Counted from the first letter of the stretch, positions 22,319 through 31,485 are shown. The stretch is DNA of 32,265 nucleotides from Flavobacterium psychrophilum (GCA_945878515.1 CAMCTL010000015.1:1-32265), one strand, 5' to 3'. Numbers and translations: made by a program. The notes: generated by a model from the letters alone, not told the origin.

Positions 22319-23698
22319 ATGCGTCCACTTTCATTTAAAAACAGAATAGCTTTTCACTATATCATTACCACTGGATTGTTAATTTTTGTGGTGTTTTTTG
22401 GTATATACTCCATTGTAAAAATCAGTGTTTTTTCTCATATAAATGATGATATTAATAGCGAGGTTAGCAAACATTTAACAGAAGTTGAAATTAAAGGAAA
22501 TCATATTGGTTTAATTCACAGTGACGAATGGAGAGAACGTGAACACAATACCGTAGCCGTAAATCCAGTTTTTGTGCAATTCTATGATGAGAAAGGAAAA
22601 CTTGCCGAAAAATCTCCCAATCTAAAAATGCATACTTTAATCTTTAATCCAAATGTTGTCGATAATAAGTTCTTTGACACGACATTAGTTTCCAAATCGA
22701 TTAGACAAATTCAAGTTCCAATCTATAGAAAATCGATTAAAAAAGGGTATTTGTTGGTCGCCATGTCTTTAGAAGATGCAAAAATGGTACTGCATAATTT
22801 ATCACAAATTTTAATTTTAACTTATCCTTTAATTTTATTGGTGCTTTTTGTTATTGCACGGTTAATTGCTGGAAGAAGCATAAAACCAATAAATTCGATT
22901 ATTAGAACTTCAAATATTATTACCAGAGACAATTTGAAATCACGAATTCCATTGCCTCAAAACAAGGATGAACTCTATACGCTTTCTCAAACCATTAATA
23001 ATTTGTTGGATAGAATTGAAAACACGATTGAAAGAGAAAAACAATTTGCCTCAGATGCCTCACACGAATTGCGAACTCCCTTAACTGTAATCAAGGGAAC
23101 TTTGGAAGTGTTAATTCGCAAACCAAGAAATCAAAACGAATATCAGGAAAAAATAATTTTTTGTGTGTCCGAAGTTGACCGTTTGAACCACATGGTCGAT
23201 CAGTTACTTCTTTTGGCCCGATTTGAAAACCAAAGTAAAAGTTTGAAAATCGAAAAAGTATGTTTGAATGCTGTAATTTTGGATAGTATTTCTCGCTATT
23301 CGACGAAAATTCAAGCCAAGCAGATTCAGATTTCAACTGATTTTAGCAAGGAATATTATGTAGAGACAGATGCCTATTTATTGTCCATCATTATCAATAA
23401 TTTAGTATCGAATGCTTTAAAGTATTCCAATGAAAATTCCGAATTGAAGATTTTCCTAACCGATGAAAAAGAAAGTATTGAATGCCATATCATTGATTCA
23501 AGAATAGGAATACCTGCCGAAGATTTGCAAAAAATATTCAACCAATTCTACCGTTCAAAAACAATTGAACATACCGGAATTAAAGGAACTGGACTCGGTT
23601 TGTCAATAGTGAAAAGGCTTTGTACTTTACTACAAATTGACATAAAAATCACGAGCAAGGAAAACGTTGGAACCACAGTATTTTTAAGTTTCCCATAA
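22319..23698 (+). CDS. HAMP-containing sensor histidine kinase (CusS/CzcS-like)
   Basis: A 459-aa membrane kinase, partner of the regulator just upstream. TM1 is at about 14-36, a periplasmic sensor region of about 120 residues follows, TM2 is at about 160-182, then HAMP (IKPINSIIRTSN...). The H-box is SDASHELRTPLTVIKG with phospho-accepting H249. The N-box INNLVSNALKYS and the G2 box GTGLGLSIV are intact. The G1 box, normally DxGxG, reads D393-S-R-I-G397, with R395 replacing the first glycine. I chose the ATG at 22319 over a TTG two codons earlier. Metal sensing is inferred from context; ligand unknown. Confidence 0.9.
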   Translation: MRPLSFKNRIAFHYIITTGLLIFVVFFGIYSIVKISVFSHINDDINSEVSKHLTEVEIKGNHIGLIHSDEWREREHNTVAVNPVFVQFYDEKGKLAEKSPNLKMHTLIFNPNVVDNKFFDTTLVSKSIRQIQVPIYRKSIKKGYLLVAMSLEDAKMVLHNLSQILILTYPLILLVLFVIARLIAGRSIKPINSIIRTSNIITRDNLKSRIPLPQNKDELYTLSQTINNLLDRIENTIEREKQFASDASHELRTPLTVIKGTLEVLIRKPRNQNEYQEKIIFCVSEVDRLNHMVDQLLLLARFENQSKSLKIEKVCLNAVILDSISRYSTKIQAKQIQISTDFSKEYYVETDAYLLSIIINNLVSNALKYSNENSELKIFLTDEKESIECHIIDSRIGIPAEDLQKIFNQFYRSKTIEHTGIKGTGLGLSIVKRLCTLLQIDIKITSKENVGTTVFLSFP

Positions 23699-23704
23699 GC
23701 AAAT

Positions 23705-23720
23705 CTTAATTGGTTCTTAA
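23705..23720 (+). promoter_or_regulatory. CTTAA-N6-CTTAA direct repeat upstream of the efflux pump
   Basis: Two CTTAA pentamers starting 11 bp apart, seven bases after the kinase stop codon and 23 bp upstream of a TATATTTG -7 box. This placement, around -50 to -35 relative to the predicted start, suits an activator of the OmpR class. Confidence 0.45.
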
Positions 23721-23742
23721 GTATTTAATTTTACATTCTAAA

Positions 23743-23750
23743 TATATTTG
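23743..23750 (+). promoter_or_regulatory. -7 box (TATATTTG) of the efflux operon
   Basis: Perfect TAnnTTTG in the 98-bp gap between kinase and pump. No TTTG at -33, which is consistent with a promoter needing an activator. The leader to the ATG at 23797 would be about 40 bases. Confidence 0.5.
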
Positions 23751-23796
23751 TAATGAAGTTTAGATCACTTCATAATTCAAAAAAATATAAGAAAAT

Positions 23797-26700
23797 ATGC
23801 TCGAAAAAATTATTGCTTTTAGCTTAAGAAATAAACTAATTATTTTGCTTTTTACCCTTTTGGTAGTTGGGTTTGGACTTTATTCCATTACCCAAATTTC
23901 AATTGGTGCAGTGCCAGATGTGACCAATAACCAAGTTCAGGTTATTACAACATCTCGCAATTTATCTACTCAAGATATTGAACAATTCATAACATATCCA
24001 GTTGAAATTGAAATGGCAAATTTGCCTGGAGTCAAAGAAATTCGATCCATTTCAAAATTTGGATTATCGGTGGTAACCATCGTTTTTGACGATGATTTGG
24101 GAACCTATCTTCCAAGACAACTCATAGCCGAAAAAATTAAAACCGCTTCCGAAAAAATTCCGCAAGGGTTTGGTACTCCCGAAATGGGACCAATTACGAC
24201 TGGTTTGGGCGAAATTTATCAATATACATTAGAAGTAAAACCCGAATTCAAATCTCAATATTCCGTCACCGATTTAAGAACACTGCAAGATTGGGTTGTA
24301 AAACGCCAATTGTCCGGTATCAAAGGCGTTGTAGAGATAAATACTTGGGGAGGATACCTCAAACAATACGAAATTGCGATTGTTCCTTCTAGTTTAAAAG
24401 CAATGAATATAACCACTTTGGACGTATTCAATGCCTTGGAAAAAAACAACAGCATTGCTGGTGGCGCTTACATCGAAAAAACAAATCAAAGTTATTTTAT
24501 TCGTGCCGAAGGAAAAGTTAAATCCATTCAGGACATTGAGGATATTGTAGTCAAAAACACGAATGGTTTACCAGTTTATGTCAAAAACGTAGCGCAAGTT
24601 CGTTATGGAAATGCCAATCGTTTTGGCGCCATAACAGGCAATGGCGAAGGCGAAAAAGTATTGGGTCAAGTGATGATGCTCAAAGGAGGAAACTCCAAAC
24701 AAGTAATTACCGATGTTAAAAATAGAGTTGCCGAAATTCAAAAACGTTTGCCACAAGGCGTTTACATCAATGGCTTTTTGGAAAGAAGCGAATTGGTAGG
24801 AAAAACCACTTTTACTGTTGCTGAAAACTTGATTTTGGGTTGTTTGATTGTGATTTTTGTGGTGGTTTTATTGTTGGGTAACTGGCGTTCGGGTTTGGTA
24901 GTGGCTTCGGTGATTCCGTTGTGTTTGCTTTTTGCTATTTCATTGATGAATATTTTTGGAATCGATGCCAACTTGATGAGTTTAGGAGCCATCGATTTTG
25001 GGATTATTATTGACGGAGCGGTAATTATAGTCGAGTTTATTGCTTTCCAAATTGCGCACAAATCAAAAGGTTTAGAAATTTTATCCAAAGAAGATCGCCA
25101 GATAGAAATTGACCAAATTACTTATAAAAGTGCTTCGAAAATGATGAATTCCGCCATTTTTGGACAATTGATTATTCTGATTGTTTTTATTCCAATTCTT
25201 TCGTTGACAGGCATCGAAGGCAAAATGTTCAAACCAATGGGAATGACTTTTAGTTTTGCTTTGGTAGGAGCAATGCTGTTTTGTTTTACTTATGTTCCAG
25301 TTGTTTCTTCACTATTTTTAAAACCAAAAGAAGAAAATCCAAAATCCATTTCCAACAGATTAATACAACTGATGCAATCTTGGTATTTGCCTGTAATTAC
25401 TTGGGCTTTGGCCAATACCAAAAAAGTAATGTATGGAGCGGTTGGCTTATTATTTATGGCTATGGCTTTATTTGCAACAATGGGTGGAGAGTTTATTCCA
25501 ACATTGGACGAAGGTGATTTTGTCATTCAACCTGTTTTAAAAACTGGAACTTCTTTGACAAAAACGATTGCCACAACAACAAAAATAGAAAAAATTATCC
25601 TCAAAAATTTTCCCGAAGTAGAGCAAGTCGTGAGCAGAATTGGCGCTGCCGAAGTGCCAACTGATCCAATGAGTATGGAGGAAAGCGACGTTATTGTCAA
25701 GTTGAAACCAAAATCTGAATGGGTTTCCGCATCAGGCAAAGACGAATTGGCCGATAAAATAAAAGCTGCCATCGAGAAACAAATTCCAAATATGGATATA
25801 GAATTTACGCAACCCATCGAAATGCGTTTTAACGAATTAATATCGGGAACGCGCTCCGACGTGGCTGTGAAAATTTTTGGAGAAGATTTAGAGGTATTGG
25901 CGCAGAAAGCCATTGAAATCAAAAAAGCCATTCAAAATATTGAAGGCGCATCGGATATAATTATGGAAAAAACAGAAGGTTTACCACAAATGGCAGTTAG
26001 TTATGACCGTTCCAAAATTGCCCGATACGGCTTGAATATTGCCGATTTGAATGAAATTATTGCTCTTGGTTTTGCTGGAAAAACAGTAGGGAATGTTTTC
26101 GATGGTGAAAAACGTTTTGATATGGTCGTTCGTTTGGACAAAACCAATCGAAGAGACATTGAAGATTTGCGAAATTTTTATGTTGCGGTTCCAAATGGTG
26201 AACAAATTCCGTTAAGTGAATTGGCGAATATCGAATATACCGAAGGACCAGCAAAAATATCCAGAGACAATACCAATCGCAGAATTGTGGTGGGTATTAA
26301 CGTTAGGAACCGAGATTTGCAAAGCGTTGTGCTTGATATTCAAAATATTGTCAATACAAAAATTAAACTGCCAGTGGGCTACACAGTGAGTTATGGTGGA
26401 CAATTTGAAAATCTTCAAAGTGCCAAAGCGCGTTTGGCTATTGCAGTTCCTATAGCATTGTTTTTGATTTTTATTTTGTTGTATTTTGCTTTTAGCAGCA
26501 TTAAGGAAGCTTTGATGGTTTATTCTGCCATTCCGCTTTCGGCGGTGGGAGGCGTATTGTTTTTATGGTTGCGTGATTTACCTTTTAGCATCTCGGCAGG
26601 CGTTGGTTTTATTGCACTTTTCGGAATTGCGGTGCTTAACGGAATTGTATTGATAGAACACTTTAAAGAATTAAAGAACAGCGGAATGAAAGATATGGAC

Positions 26701-28128
26701 GAATTAATTTTAAAAGGAACAACTGATAGATTGCGTCCCGTAATTTTGACAGCAGCTGCAGCAGCATTGGGATTCTTGCCAATGGCGATTTCATCATCGG
26801 CAGGTGCTGAAGTGCAACGTCCTTTGGCAACGGTGGTCATCGGTGGATTGTTTACCGCGACAATTTTAACGATGGTGGTTTTGCCTATTTTGTATAAAGT
26901 TTTCGATGGAAAAAAATTCAAGAAAGCCAAGTTCAAAATTCATAATAAAACTTATCTGTTTTTTGCTTTGATGTTCAGCTCATTTGCTTTTTCTCAAAAG
27001 ACAAATCCTGAACTTGACATATTGATTTCCAAAGCATTGCAAAACAGTAAAGGAATAGAAGCAGCACAATTGCAAGTTGATAAAATGAAAGCCAATATTA
27101 ATTCTGCTTATACTTTTGACAAAACCAATATTTATTACAGCTATGATCAAAATAATTTGGCTGTAAATAATCAACCATTGAAGGTTTTTGGTATCCAACA
27201 ACGTTTTGCGTTCCCAACGGTTTATGGTGCGCAAAAAAGCGTCAATACTGCCGAATACGAGAAAGAAAAAGCCGGTTTTGAAATTCAAAAAAATAAGCTG
27301 ACATTCAATGTTTCCAAAACCTACCATCAAATTGTTTATTTGCAACATCAAGAAAAATTGTATCGGTATTTGGACAGTTTGTATCAAAATTTCTCCAAAG
27401 CCAGCGATAGAAAATTTGAATTGGGAGAAACCAATTATCTCGAAAAGATTACGGCTCAAGCCAAATTCAGAAAGATTAGTACCACGCTTTCTCAAATTGA
27501 GAATGACAAAAAAGCACAGTACGAAATCTTGCAATCTTTGGTTCAATCGGAAAAAAAATTGGTAATTACAGAGAATCAAATCGAACCGGTTAATAACATA
27601 AATAATGAAACAAGTAAGTCATTGTATGTTAACTATTTAGAAAGTGTTACAAAAAATTATAAAAACCAAATTAGTTTGCAAAAACAACATTGGTTGCCTG
27701 ATTTGAATCTAGATTATTTCCAAGGAAAAAATACTGGATTATCGCAATCATTATATGGTTTTCAGGTTGGAGTTGGAATTCCGTTGTTCTATTTTGGCAA
27801 CAAAGCCAAGTCGAAAGTCGCCCAATTGGAATTGCAATCTTGGGAGCAACAAAAACAAAACGAAGAACAAAAAATAAATCAGTATATCAGTCAAAAAGTA
27901 AATGAATTGGCCAAATATCAGGAAGCAATCAATTATTACAATCAATATGGAAAAAAATTATCAGAAGAAATCATTAAAGTAGGCAACAGAAGCTACAAAC
28001 AAGGCGAAATAGATTTCTTTCAATACATTCAAAGTTTAGAAAATGCTACAACCATTCAAGTGGACTATTTAGACAATGTGCTGCAATTCAATAAGACCCA
28101 ATTAGATTTACAATACCTTAATTTTTAA
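23797..28128 (+). CDS. CusA/CzcA family heavy-metal RND pump fused to a TolC-like outer-membrane channel
   Basis: A 1443-aa protein. Residues 1 to about 1040 are a complete HME-RND transporter: N-terminal helix, periplasmic porter domains, the TM4 motif D400-F-G ... D406-G-A ... E413, and a second set of helices (IALFLIFILLYFAFSS, ATVVIGGLFTATILTMVVLPILY). The DFG-DGA-VE pattern is that of divalent-cation pumps (Zn, Co, Ni, Cd) rather than the Cu/Ag CusA pattern. Residues about 1050-1443 are an outer-membrane efflux protein (TolC/CzcC-like), with coiled-coil helices and GIPLFYFGNKAKSKVAQLEL. Between them TYLFFALMFSSFAFSQ (about 1052-1067) looks like a cleavable signal peptide. Such fusions are known in Bacteroidota. 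The adaptor gene follows after 10 bases. Confidence 0.93.
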   Translation: MLEKIIAFSLRNKLIILLFTLLVVGFGLYSITQISIGAVPDVTNNQVQVITTSRNLSTQDIEQFITYPVEIEMANLPGVKEIRSISKFGLSVVTIVFDDDLGTYLPRQLIAEKIKTASEKIPQGFGTPEMGPITTGLGEIYQYTLEVKPEFKSQYSVTDLRTLQDWVVKRQLSGIKGVVEINTWGGYLKQYEIAIVPSSLKAMNITTLDVFNALEKNNSIAGGAYIEKTNQSYFIRAEGKVKSIQDIEDIVVKNTNGLPVYVKNVAQVRYGNANRFGAITGNGEGEKVLGQVMMLKGGNSKQVITDVKNRVAEIQKRLPQGVYINGFLERSELVGKTTFTVAENLILGCLIVIFVVVLLLGNWRSGLVVASVIPLCLLFAISLMNIFGIDANLMSLGAIDFGIIIDGAVIIVEFIAFQIAHKSKGLEILSKEDRQIEIDQITYKSASKMMNSAIFGQLIILIVFIPILSLTGIEGKMFKPMGMTFSFALVGAMLFCFTYVPVVSSLFLKPKEENPKSISNRLIQLMQSWYLPVITWALANTKKVMYGAVGLLFMAMALFATMGGEFIPTLDEGDFVIQPVLKTGTSLTKTIATTTKIEKIILKNFPEVEQVVSRIGAAEVPTDPMSMEESDVIVKLKPKSEWVSASGKDELADKIKAAIEKQIPNMDIEFTQPIEMRFNELISGTRSDVAVKIFGEDLEVLAQKAIEIKKAIQNIEGASDIIMEKTEGLPQMAVSYDRSKIARYGLNIADLNEIIALGFAGKTVGNVFDGEKRFDMVVRLDKTNRRDIEDLRNFYVAVPNGEQIPLSELANIEYTEGPAKISRDNTNRRIVVGINVRNRDLQSVVLDIQNIVNTKIKLPVGYTVSYGGQFENLQSAKARLAIAVPIALFLIFILLYFAFSSIKEALMVYSAIPLSAVGGVLFLWLRDLPFSISAGVGFIALFGIAVLNGIVLIEHFKELKNSGMKDMDELILKGTTDRLRPVILTAAAAALGFLPMAISSSAGAEVQRPLATVVIGGLFTATILTMVVLPILYKVFDGKKFKKAKFKIHNKTYLFFALMFSSFAFSQKTNPELDILISKALQNSKGIEAAQLQVDKMKANINSAYTFDKTNIYYSYDQNNLAVNNQPLKVFGIQQRFAFPTVYGAQKSVNTAEYEKEKAGFEIQKNKLTFNVSKTYHQIVYLQHQEKLYRYLDSLYQNFSKASDRKFELGETNYLEKITAQAKFRKISTTLSQIENDKKAQYEILQSLVQSEKKLVITENQIEPVNNINNETSKSLYVNYLESVTKNYKNQISLQKQHWLPDLNLDYFQGKNTGLSQSLYGFQVGVGIPLFYFGNKAKSKVAQLELQSWEQQKQNEEQKINQYISQKVNELAKYQEAINYYNQYGKKLSEEIIKVGNRSYKQGEIDFFQYIQSLENATTIQVDYLDNVLQFNKTQLDLQYLNF

Positions 28129-28138
28129 AAAGTTACTA

Positions 28139-29257
28139 ATGAAAAAAATCATATATATTATCGCAATAACATCACTTTTGTTTTCTTGTAAAGAAGCTAA
28201 AACCGAAGAATCAAAGACAAAAGATAACGAATTAATTACAGTTACCAAGGATCAATTTCAATCGTCAGGAATGGAAATAGCCAATCCAGTTGAACAGGAT
28301 TTTGATGTGACCATAAGTGCTTCCGGAAAAATTGATGTTCCACCGCAAAATAGGGTACAAGTGACGTCGTTTATTGGCGGCTATGTTAAAGCTACCAAAC
28401 TTTTGGTTGGAGATAAAGTGACCAAAGGTCAGGCGCTGTTAACATTGGAAAACACCGAATATCTTGACATTCAAAAAGATTATCTTGAAGTTGCCGAGCA
28501 GATAAAGTATTTGAAATCAGAGTTCGAAAGACAAAAAACACTGTATGATGAGAAAATTACTTCGCAAAAAAATTACCTTAAAGCCGAAAGTGATTACAGA
28601 AGAACCTTGGGAATGTATCAAAGTTTAAGAGCTAAATTGCAATTGTTGAACATTAATCCAAGCAATGTCGAAAAAGGAAAATTGACTTCAATTGTCACCA
28701 TTTTTGCACCAATTTCGGGAGATATTGTTATAATGAATGCTAATGTTGGAATGCCAGTTGGCCCATCGGACGTGATTTTAGAAATTGTAGATACCAATCA
28801 TTTACATTTAGAATTAGCCATTTTTGAGAAAGATATTTTGAAAATAAAAATGGGGCAGAAAATTAGTTTTACTGTTCCCGAAGCTACCAAAGAAGTTTTT
28901 GATGCCGAAGTGCATTTGGTTGGAAAATCAATAGAAGGAAATGACAGAACCATCAATGTTCACGGACATTTAGATGACAATATCAAACAAAAATTACTCA
29001 CTGGAATGTTCGTTGAAGCCAAGATAAAGACCAACTCAAAGAAAGGACTATCGATTCCTACCGAAGCATTAATTTCGGAAAACAACAAAAATTTCGTACT
29101 TTTATTGGATAATAATAAAAACAACATGCTGTCATTTAAAAAAGTTCCTATAACCGTGGGTGAAAAGTCAGAAAATAATGTAGAAATTATACCTGATAAT
29201 CAAATTAACGCTTCCTCTAAAATACTGGTAAAAGGTGTATTTGATTTGGTAAATTAA
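28139..29257 (+). CDS. Efflux RND periplasmic adaptor (CusB/CzcB family lipoprotein)
   Basis: A 372-aa membrane-fusion protein linking the upstream inner-membrane pump to its channel. It is a lipoprotein: MKKIIYIIAITSLLFSC with the lipobox Cys at 17. The barrel-sandwich (lipoyl-like) halves are around NRVQVTSFIGGYVKATKLLVGDKVTKGQALLTLEN and VTIFAPISGDIVIMNANVGMPVG. The helical hairpin between them runs about 110-170. Beta-barrel and membrane-proximal domains follow to the C-terminus. It starts 10 bases after the pump gene, so it is in the same operon. I see no added metal-binding N-terminal His-rich or Met-rich segment. Confidence 0.93.
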   Translation: MKKIIYIIAITSLLFSCKEAKTEESKTKDNELITVTKDQFQSSGMEIANPVEQDFDVTISASGKIDVPPQNRVQVTSFIGGYVKATKLLVGDKVTKGQALLTLENTEYLDIQKDYLEVAEQIKYLKSEFERQKTLYDEKITSQKNYLKAESDYRRTLGMYQSLRAKLQLLNINPSNVEKGKLTSIVTIFAPISGDIVIMNANVGMPVGPSDVILEIVDTNHLHLELAIFEKDILKIKMGQKISFTVPEATKEVFDAEVHLVGKSIEGNDRTINVHGHLDDNIKQKLLTGMFVEAKIKTNSKKGLSIPTEALISENNKNFVLLLDNNKNNMLSFKKVPITVGEKSENNVEIIPDNQINASSKILVKGVFDLVN

Positions 29258-29266
29258 AAAAATAAG

Positions 29267-30385
29267 ATGGATTTAAATAAACTAAAAGGACAACTACAAA
29301 CAGAAGTTGATACTGCTTTTCTCTATGATAGCATAGCAACCATACAATCTGATGACAATCTTAGTCGTGTCTTACGAAGTTTAGCCGATATTGAAAAAGG
29401 TCATGCTAAACATATCCTAGATAAAGTCAGAGAGTTTGACCCGAATCACGTTATGCCTTTAGCATCGTCAAGGGCTAAATTCCAATTGAAATTGGGTAAA
29501 CTTTTTGGGTACAATTCCATCATTAGCAGTTTGTCGAATATTGAAAAGCAATTTGCCGTAAATACCATCATAAACAAAATTGAAAAAGGGGAGAAGCCTA
29601 ACGGTTTCGAGCACAACCACCTCAATATTATTGAAGCCGTAAACAATAATGCCGCTTTGAATGTTTCAGGCGGATTGTTGTCTAAATTCGAAAGTCGCCA
29701 CAAATCCGTTGGAGGAAATGCTTTGCGTGCAGCGGTTTTAGGATCGAATGATGGACTGGTTTCCAATATGAGTTTGGTTATGGGCGTTGCCGGAGCAGCA
29801 GTTTCCAATGACACTATTTTATTGACCGGAATAGCTGGATTAATGGCTGGGGCGATTTCGATGGCTTTAGGCGAATGGCTTTCGGTGCAAAGTTCGAGAG
29901 AATTGAACCAACGCCAAATCGATTTGGAAACCGAAGAACTAGAAGCGTCACCAGAAGAAGAAAAAAAGGAATTGGTTTTGTTGTATCAAGCCAAAGGAAT
30001 GAACGCAGTCGAAGCCCAAAAATTGGCAGACAAAGCCTTCGAAAATCCTGAAACTGCCATAGATGCCATTATTACCGAAGAATTAGGAATAGACAAAGAA
30101 GAATTGGGCGGTTCTGCTTGGGAAGCTGCCATTGCCTCTTTCATTCTGTTTGCTATTGGCGCTATAATTCCCTTATATCCTTTTATGATTTTGGACGGTA
30201 AAGAGGCTATTTATTTGAGTATTGCCAGCAGTGTTGTTGGACTTTTTGGCATTGGTGCCGCCATCACATTATTGACAGGAAAAAGTATTTTATTTTCAGG
30301 AATGCGACAAGTGGCTTTTGGATTGGCAGCAGCCGCAGTAACTTACGGAATAGGAACATTAATAGGCGTTTCATTAGCAGCATAA
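29267..30385 (+). CDS. Ferritin-like domain fused to a VIT1/CCC1 metal transporter (MbfA-like)
   Basis: A 372-aa membrane protein. The N-terminal 140 residues form a ferritin/rubrerythrin-like helical domain with E13, E43 and H46 (DIEKGHAKH) and a second set near 90 (NIEKQF). The C-terminal part (about 150-372) is a VIT1/CCC1 family transporter with the GSNDGLVSNMSLVMGVAGA signature, GAISMALGEWLSVQSSRE, and several helices. Proteins of this architecture (membrane-bound ferritin A) export iron, possibly manganese. It lies 9 bases after the adaptor gene, in the same operon. This couples iron or manganese handling to the RND system. Confidence 0.85.
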   Translation: MDLNKLKGQLQTEVDTAFLYDSIATIQSDDNLSRVLRSLADIEKGHAKHILDKVREFDPNHVMPLASSRAKFQLKLGKLFGYNSIISSLSNIEKQFAVNTIINKIEKGEKPNGFEHNHLNIIEAVNNNAALNVSGGLLSKFESRHKSVGGNALRAAVLGSNDGLVSNMSLVMGVAGAAVSNDTILLTGIAGLMAGAISMALGEWLSVQSSRELNQRQIDLETEELEASPEEEKKELVLLYQAKGMNAVEAQKLADKAFENPETAIDAIITEELGIDKEELGGSAWEAAIASFILFAIGAIIPLYPFMILDGKEAIYLSIASSVVGLFGIGAAITLLTGKSILFSGMRQVAFGLAAAAVTYGIGTLIGVSLAA

Positions 30386-30391
30386 ATAAAT

Positions 30392-31192
30392 ATGGATAAC
30401 AGTTATTTACCTAAATTAAAAAGAAAAAAATATTGGCAAAAATGGTCAATCGCATTTAAAATAATTCCTTTAGTGCTTATGATTGCAATATTGAAGTTTG
30501 TAGCGAATCAATTTGCATTAGAAATTATGGATTTGAATGCCTTATTTACCAGTTTAGTAGCGGGAACGATTTTTTTAATAGGATTTTTAAGTAGCGGAGT
30601 ACTTTCAGATTATAAAGAAAGTGAAAAAATTCCAACAGAAATAGCGGCTTCATTGAAGACATTGTTAGATGATACTTTGACGGTTTATAAATCCAAAAAT
30701 TCACCAACTGCTCTTGAGTTTATTGCCTTTCAAAAGAGTTTTGTAAAATCAATGGTAGATTGGTTTTATAAAATCGAAACCACAACTGCAATGCTGGAGA
30801 AAATTAGCAGTATGAATACTTTTTTTGCCCAATTGGACAGCGAGGGCTTGCAAGCACCTTATATTATCAAAATGAAAAATGAGCAAAATGCCATTAGAAA
30901 AATGCTCATGCGAATTGATACCATTCGAGAAACAGATTTTGTCAGTTCAGCCTACGCAATTGTAGAAATAATGGGTGGTATGATTTCGATAGGACTTATT
31001 ATTATCAAAATAGAACCTTTTTATGTTTCGTTATTTTTCACGGTAATTGTTACTTTTTTGATCTATTATATGGTGTTTTTGATAAAAGACCTAGACAATC
31101 CATTTGATTATTCAACTAATGGAGAATCGGGCACAGAAATATCATTGATGCCAATTCATCAGCATGAAGATTCTTTACAGAACATAAAATAA
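30392..31192 (+). CDS. Bestrophin-like membrane protein
   Basis: A 266-aa protein with two helices near the N-terminus (about 24-40 and 50-72), a long cytoplasmic helical region (about 75-190) and two helices at about 192-232. The segment FLIKDLDNPFDYS after the last helix is like the bestrophin-type D/E-x-P-F motif, and the overall topology matches the bestrophin-like (DUF4239-type) group. Function is unproven; an anion or metal channel is possible. It follows the MbfA-like gene by six bases and is the last gene of the operon. The C-terminus is polar with His residues (MPIHQHED). Confidence 0.6.
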   Translation: MDNSYLPKLKRKKYWQKWSIAFKIIPLVLMIAILKFVANQFALEIMDLNALFTSLVAGTIFLIGFLSSGVLSDYKESEKIPTEIAASLKTLLDDTLTVYKSKNSPTALEFIAFQKSFVKSMVDWFYKIETTTAMLEKISSMNTFFAQLDSEGLQAPYIIKMKNEQNAIRKMLMRIDTIRETDFVSSAYAIVEIMGGMISIGLIIIKIEPFYVSLFFTVIVTFLIYYMVFLIKDLDNPFDYSTNGESGTEISLMPIHQHEDSLQNIK

Positions 31193-31197
31193 TTTAT

Positions 31198-31216
31198 TGT
31201 TGTCCGATTAAAATTT
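31198..31216. repeat. 19-bp repeat TGTTGTCCGATTAAAATTT, copy 1
   Basis: The same 19 bases occur at 32105-32123, in the same orientation, on the other side of the DUF2231-like gene. Copy 1 lies directly before the third MITE-like element. Confidence 0.75.
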
Positions 31217-31217
31217 A

Positions 31218-31381
31218 TTGACTTATCCTTTTTATTAATATTTGGAGAACGAGTCTTTATTGACGATTCTTAACAGAAACCCTTCGACAAGCTTAGGGAG
31301 ACATCAAGGTTCCTAATCGATATTCTGAATGTTGTCAGGCTGAGCTTGTCGAAGCCTTTGTTGATAAAAGGGATAAGTAAA
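31218..31381. mobile_element. 164-bp MITE-like element, copy 3
   Basis: Same length, ends (TTGACTTATCC ... GGATAAGTAAA) and internal CTTCGACAAGCT / AGCTTGTCGAAG palindrome as the two copies near 20.8 and 21.5 kb. No target duplication is visible around this copy. It lies 25 bases after the bestrophin-like gene, in the 293-bp gap that also holds an AT-rich stretch (31382-31485) with no clear promoter. Confidence 0.75.
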
Positions 31382-31485
31382 TATAATAATTATATAATAA
31401 AATCTAAAAATTATGTAATCATTTATACATTAAATTTTATAAATTTAACAAGCATTAATAAGAAAAACAATTTAAAAACAAAATT

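Noticed and set aside
25527..25931. 134-codon minus-strand frame
   Set aside because: Antisense shadow of the RND pump coding region, with low-complexity sequence and no start context.
26980..27579. 199-codon minus-strand frame
   Set aside because: It lies antisense within the TolC-like part of the fused pump gene, with no family likeness; a shadow of the real gene.
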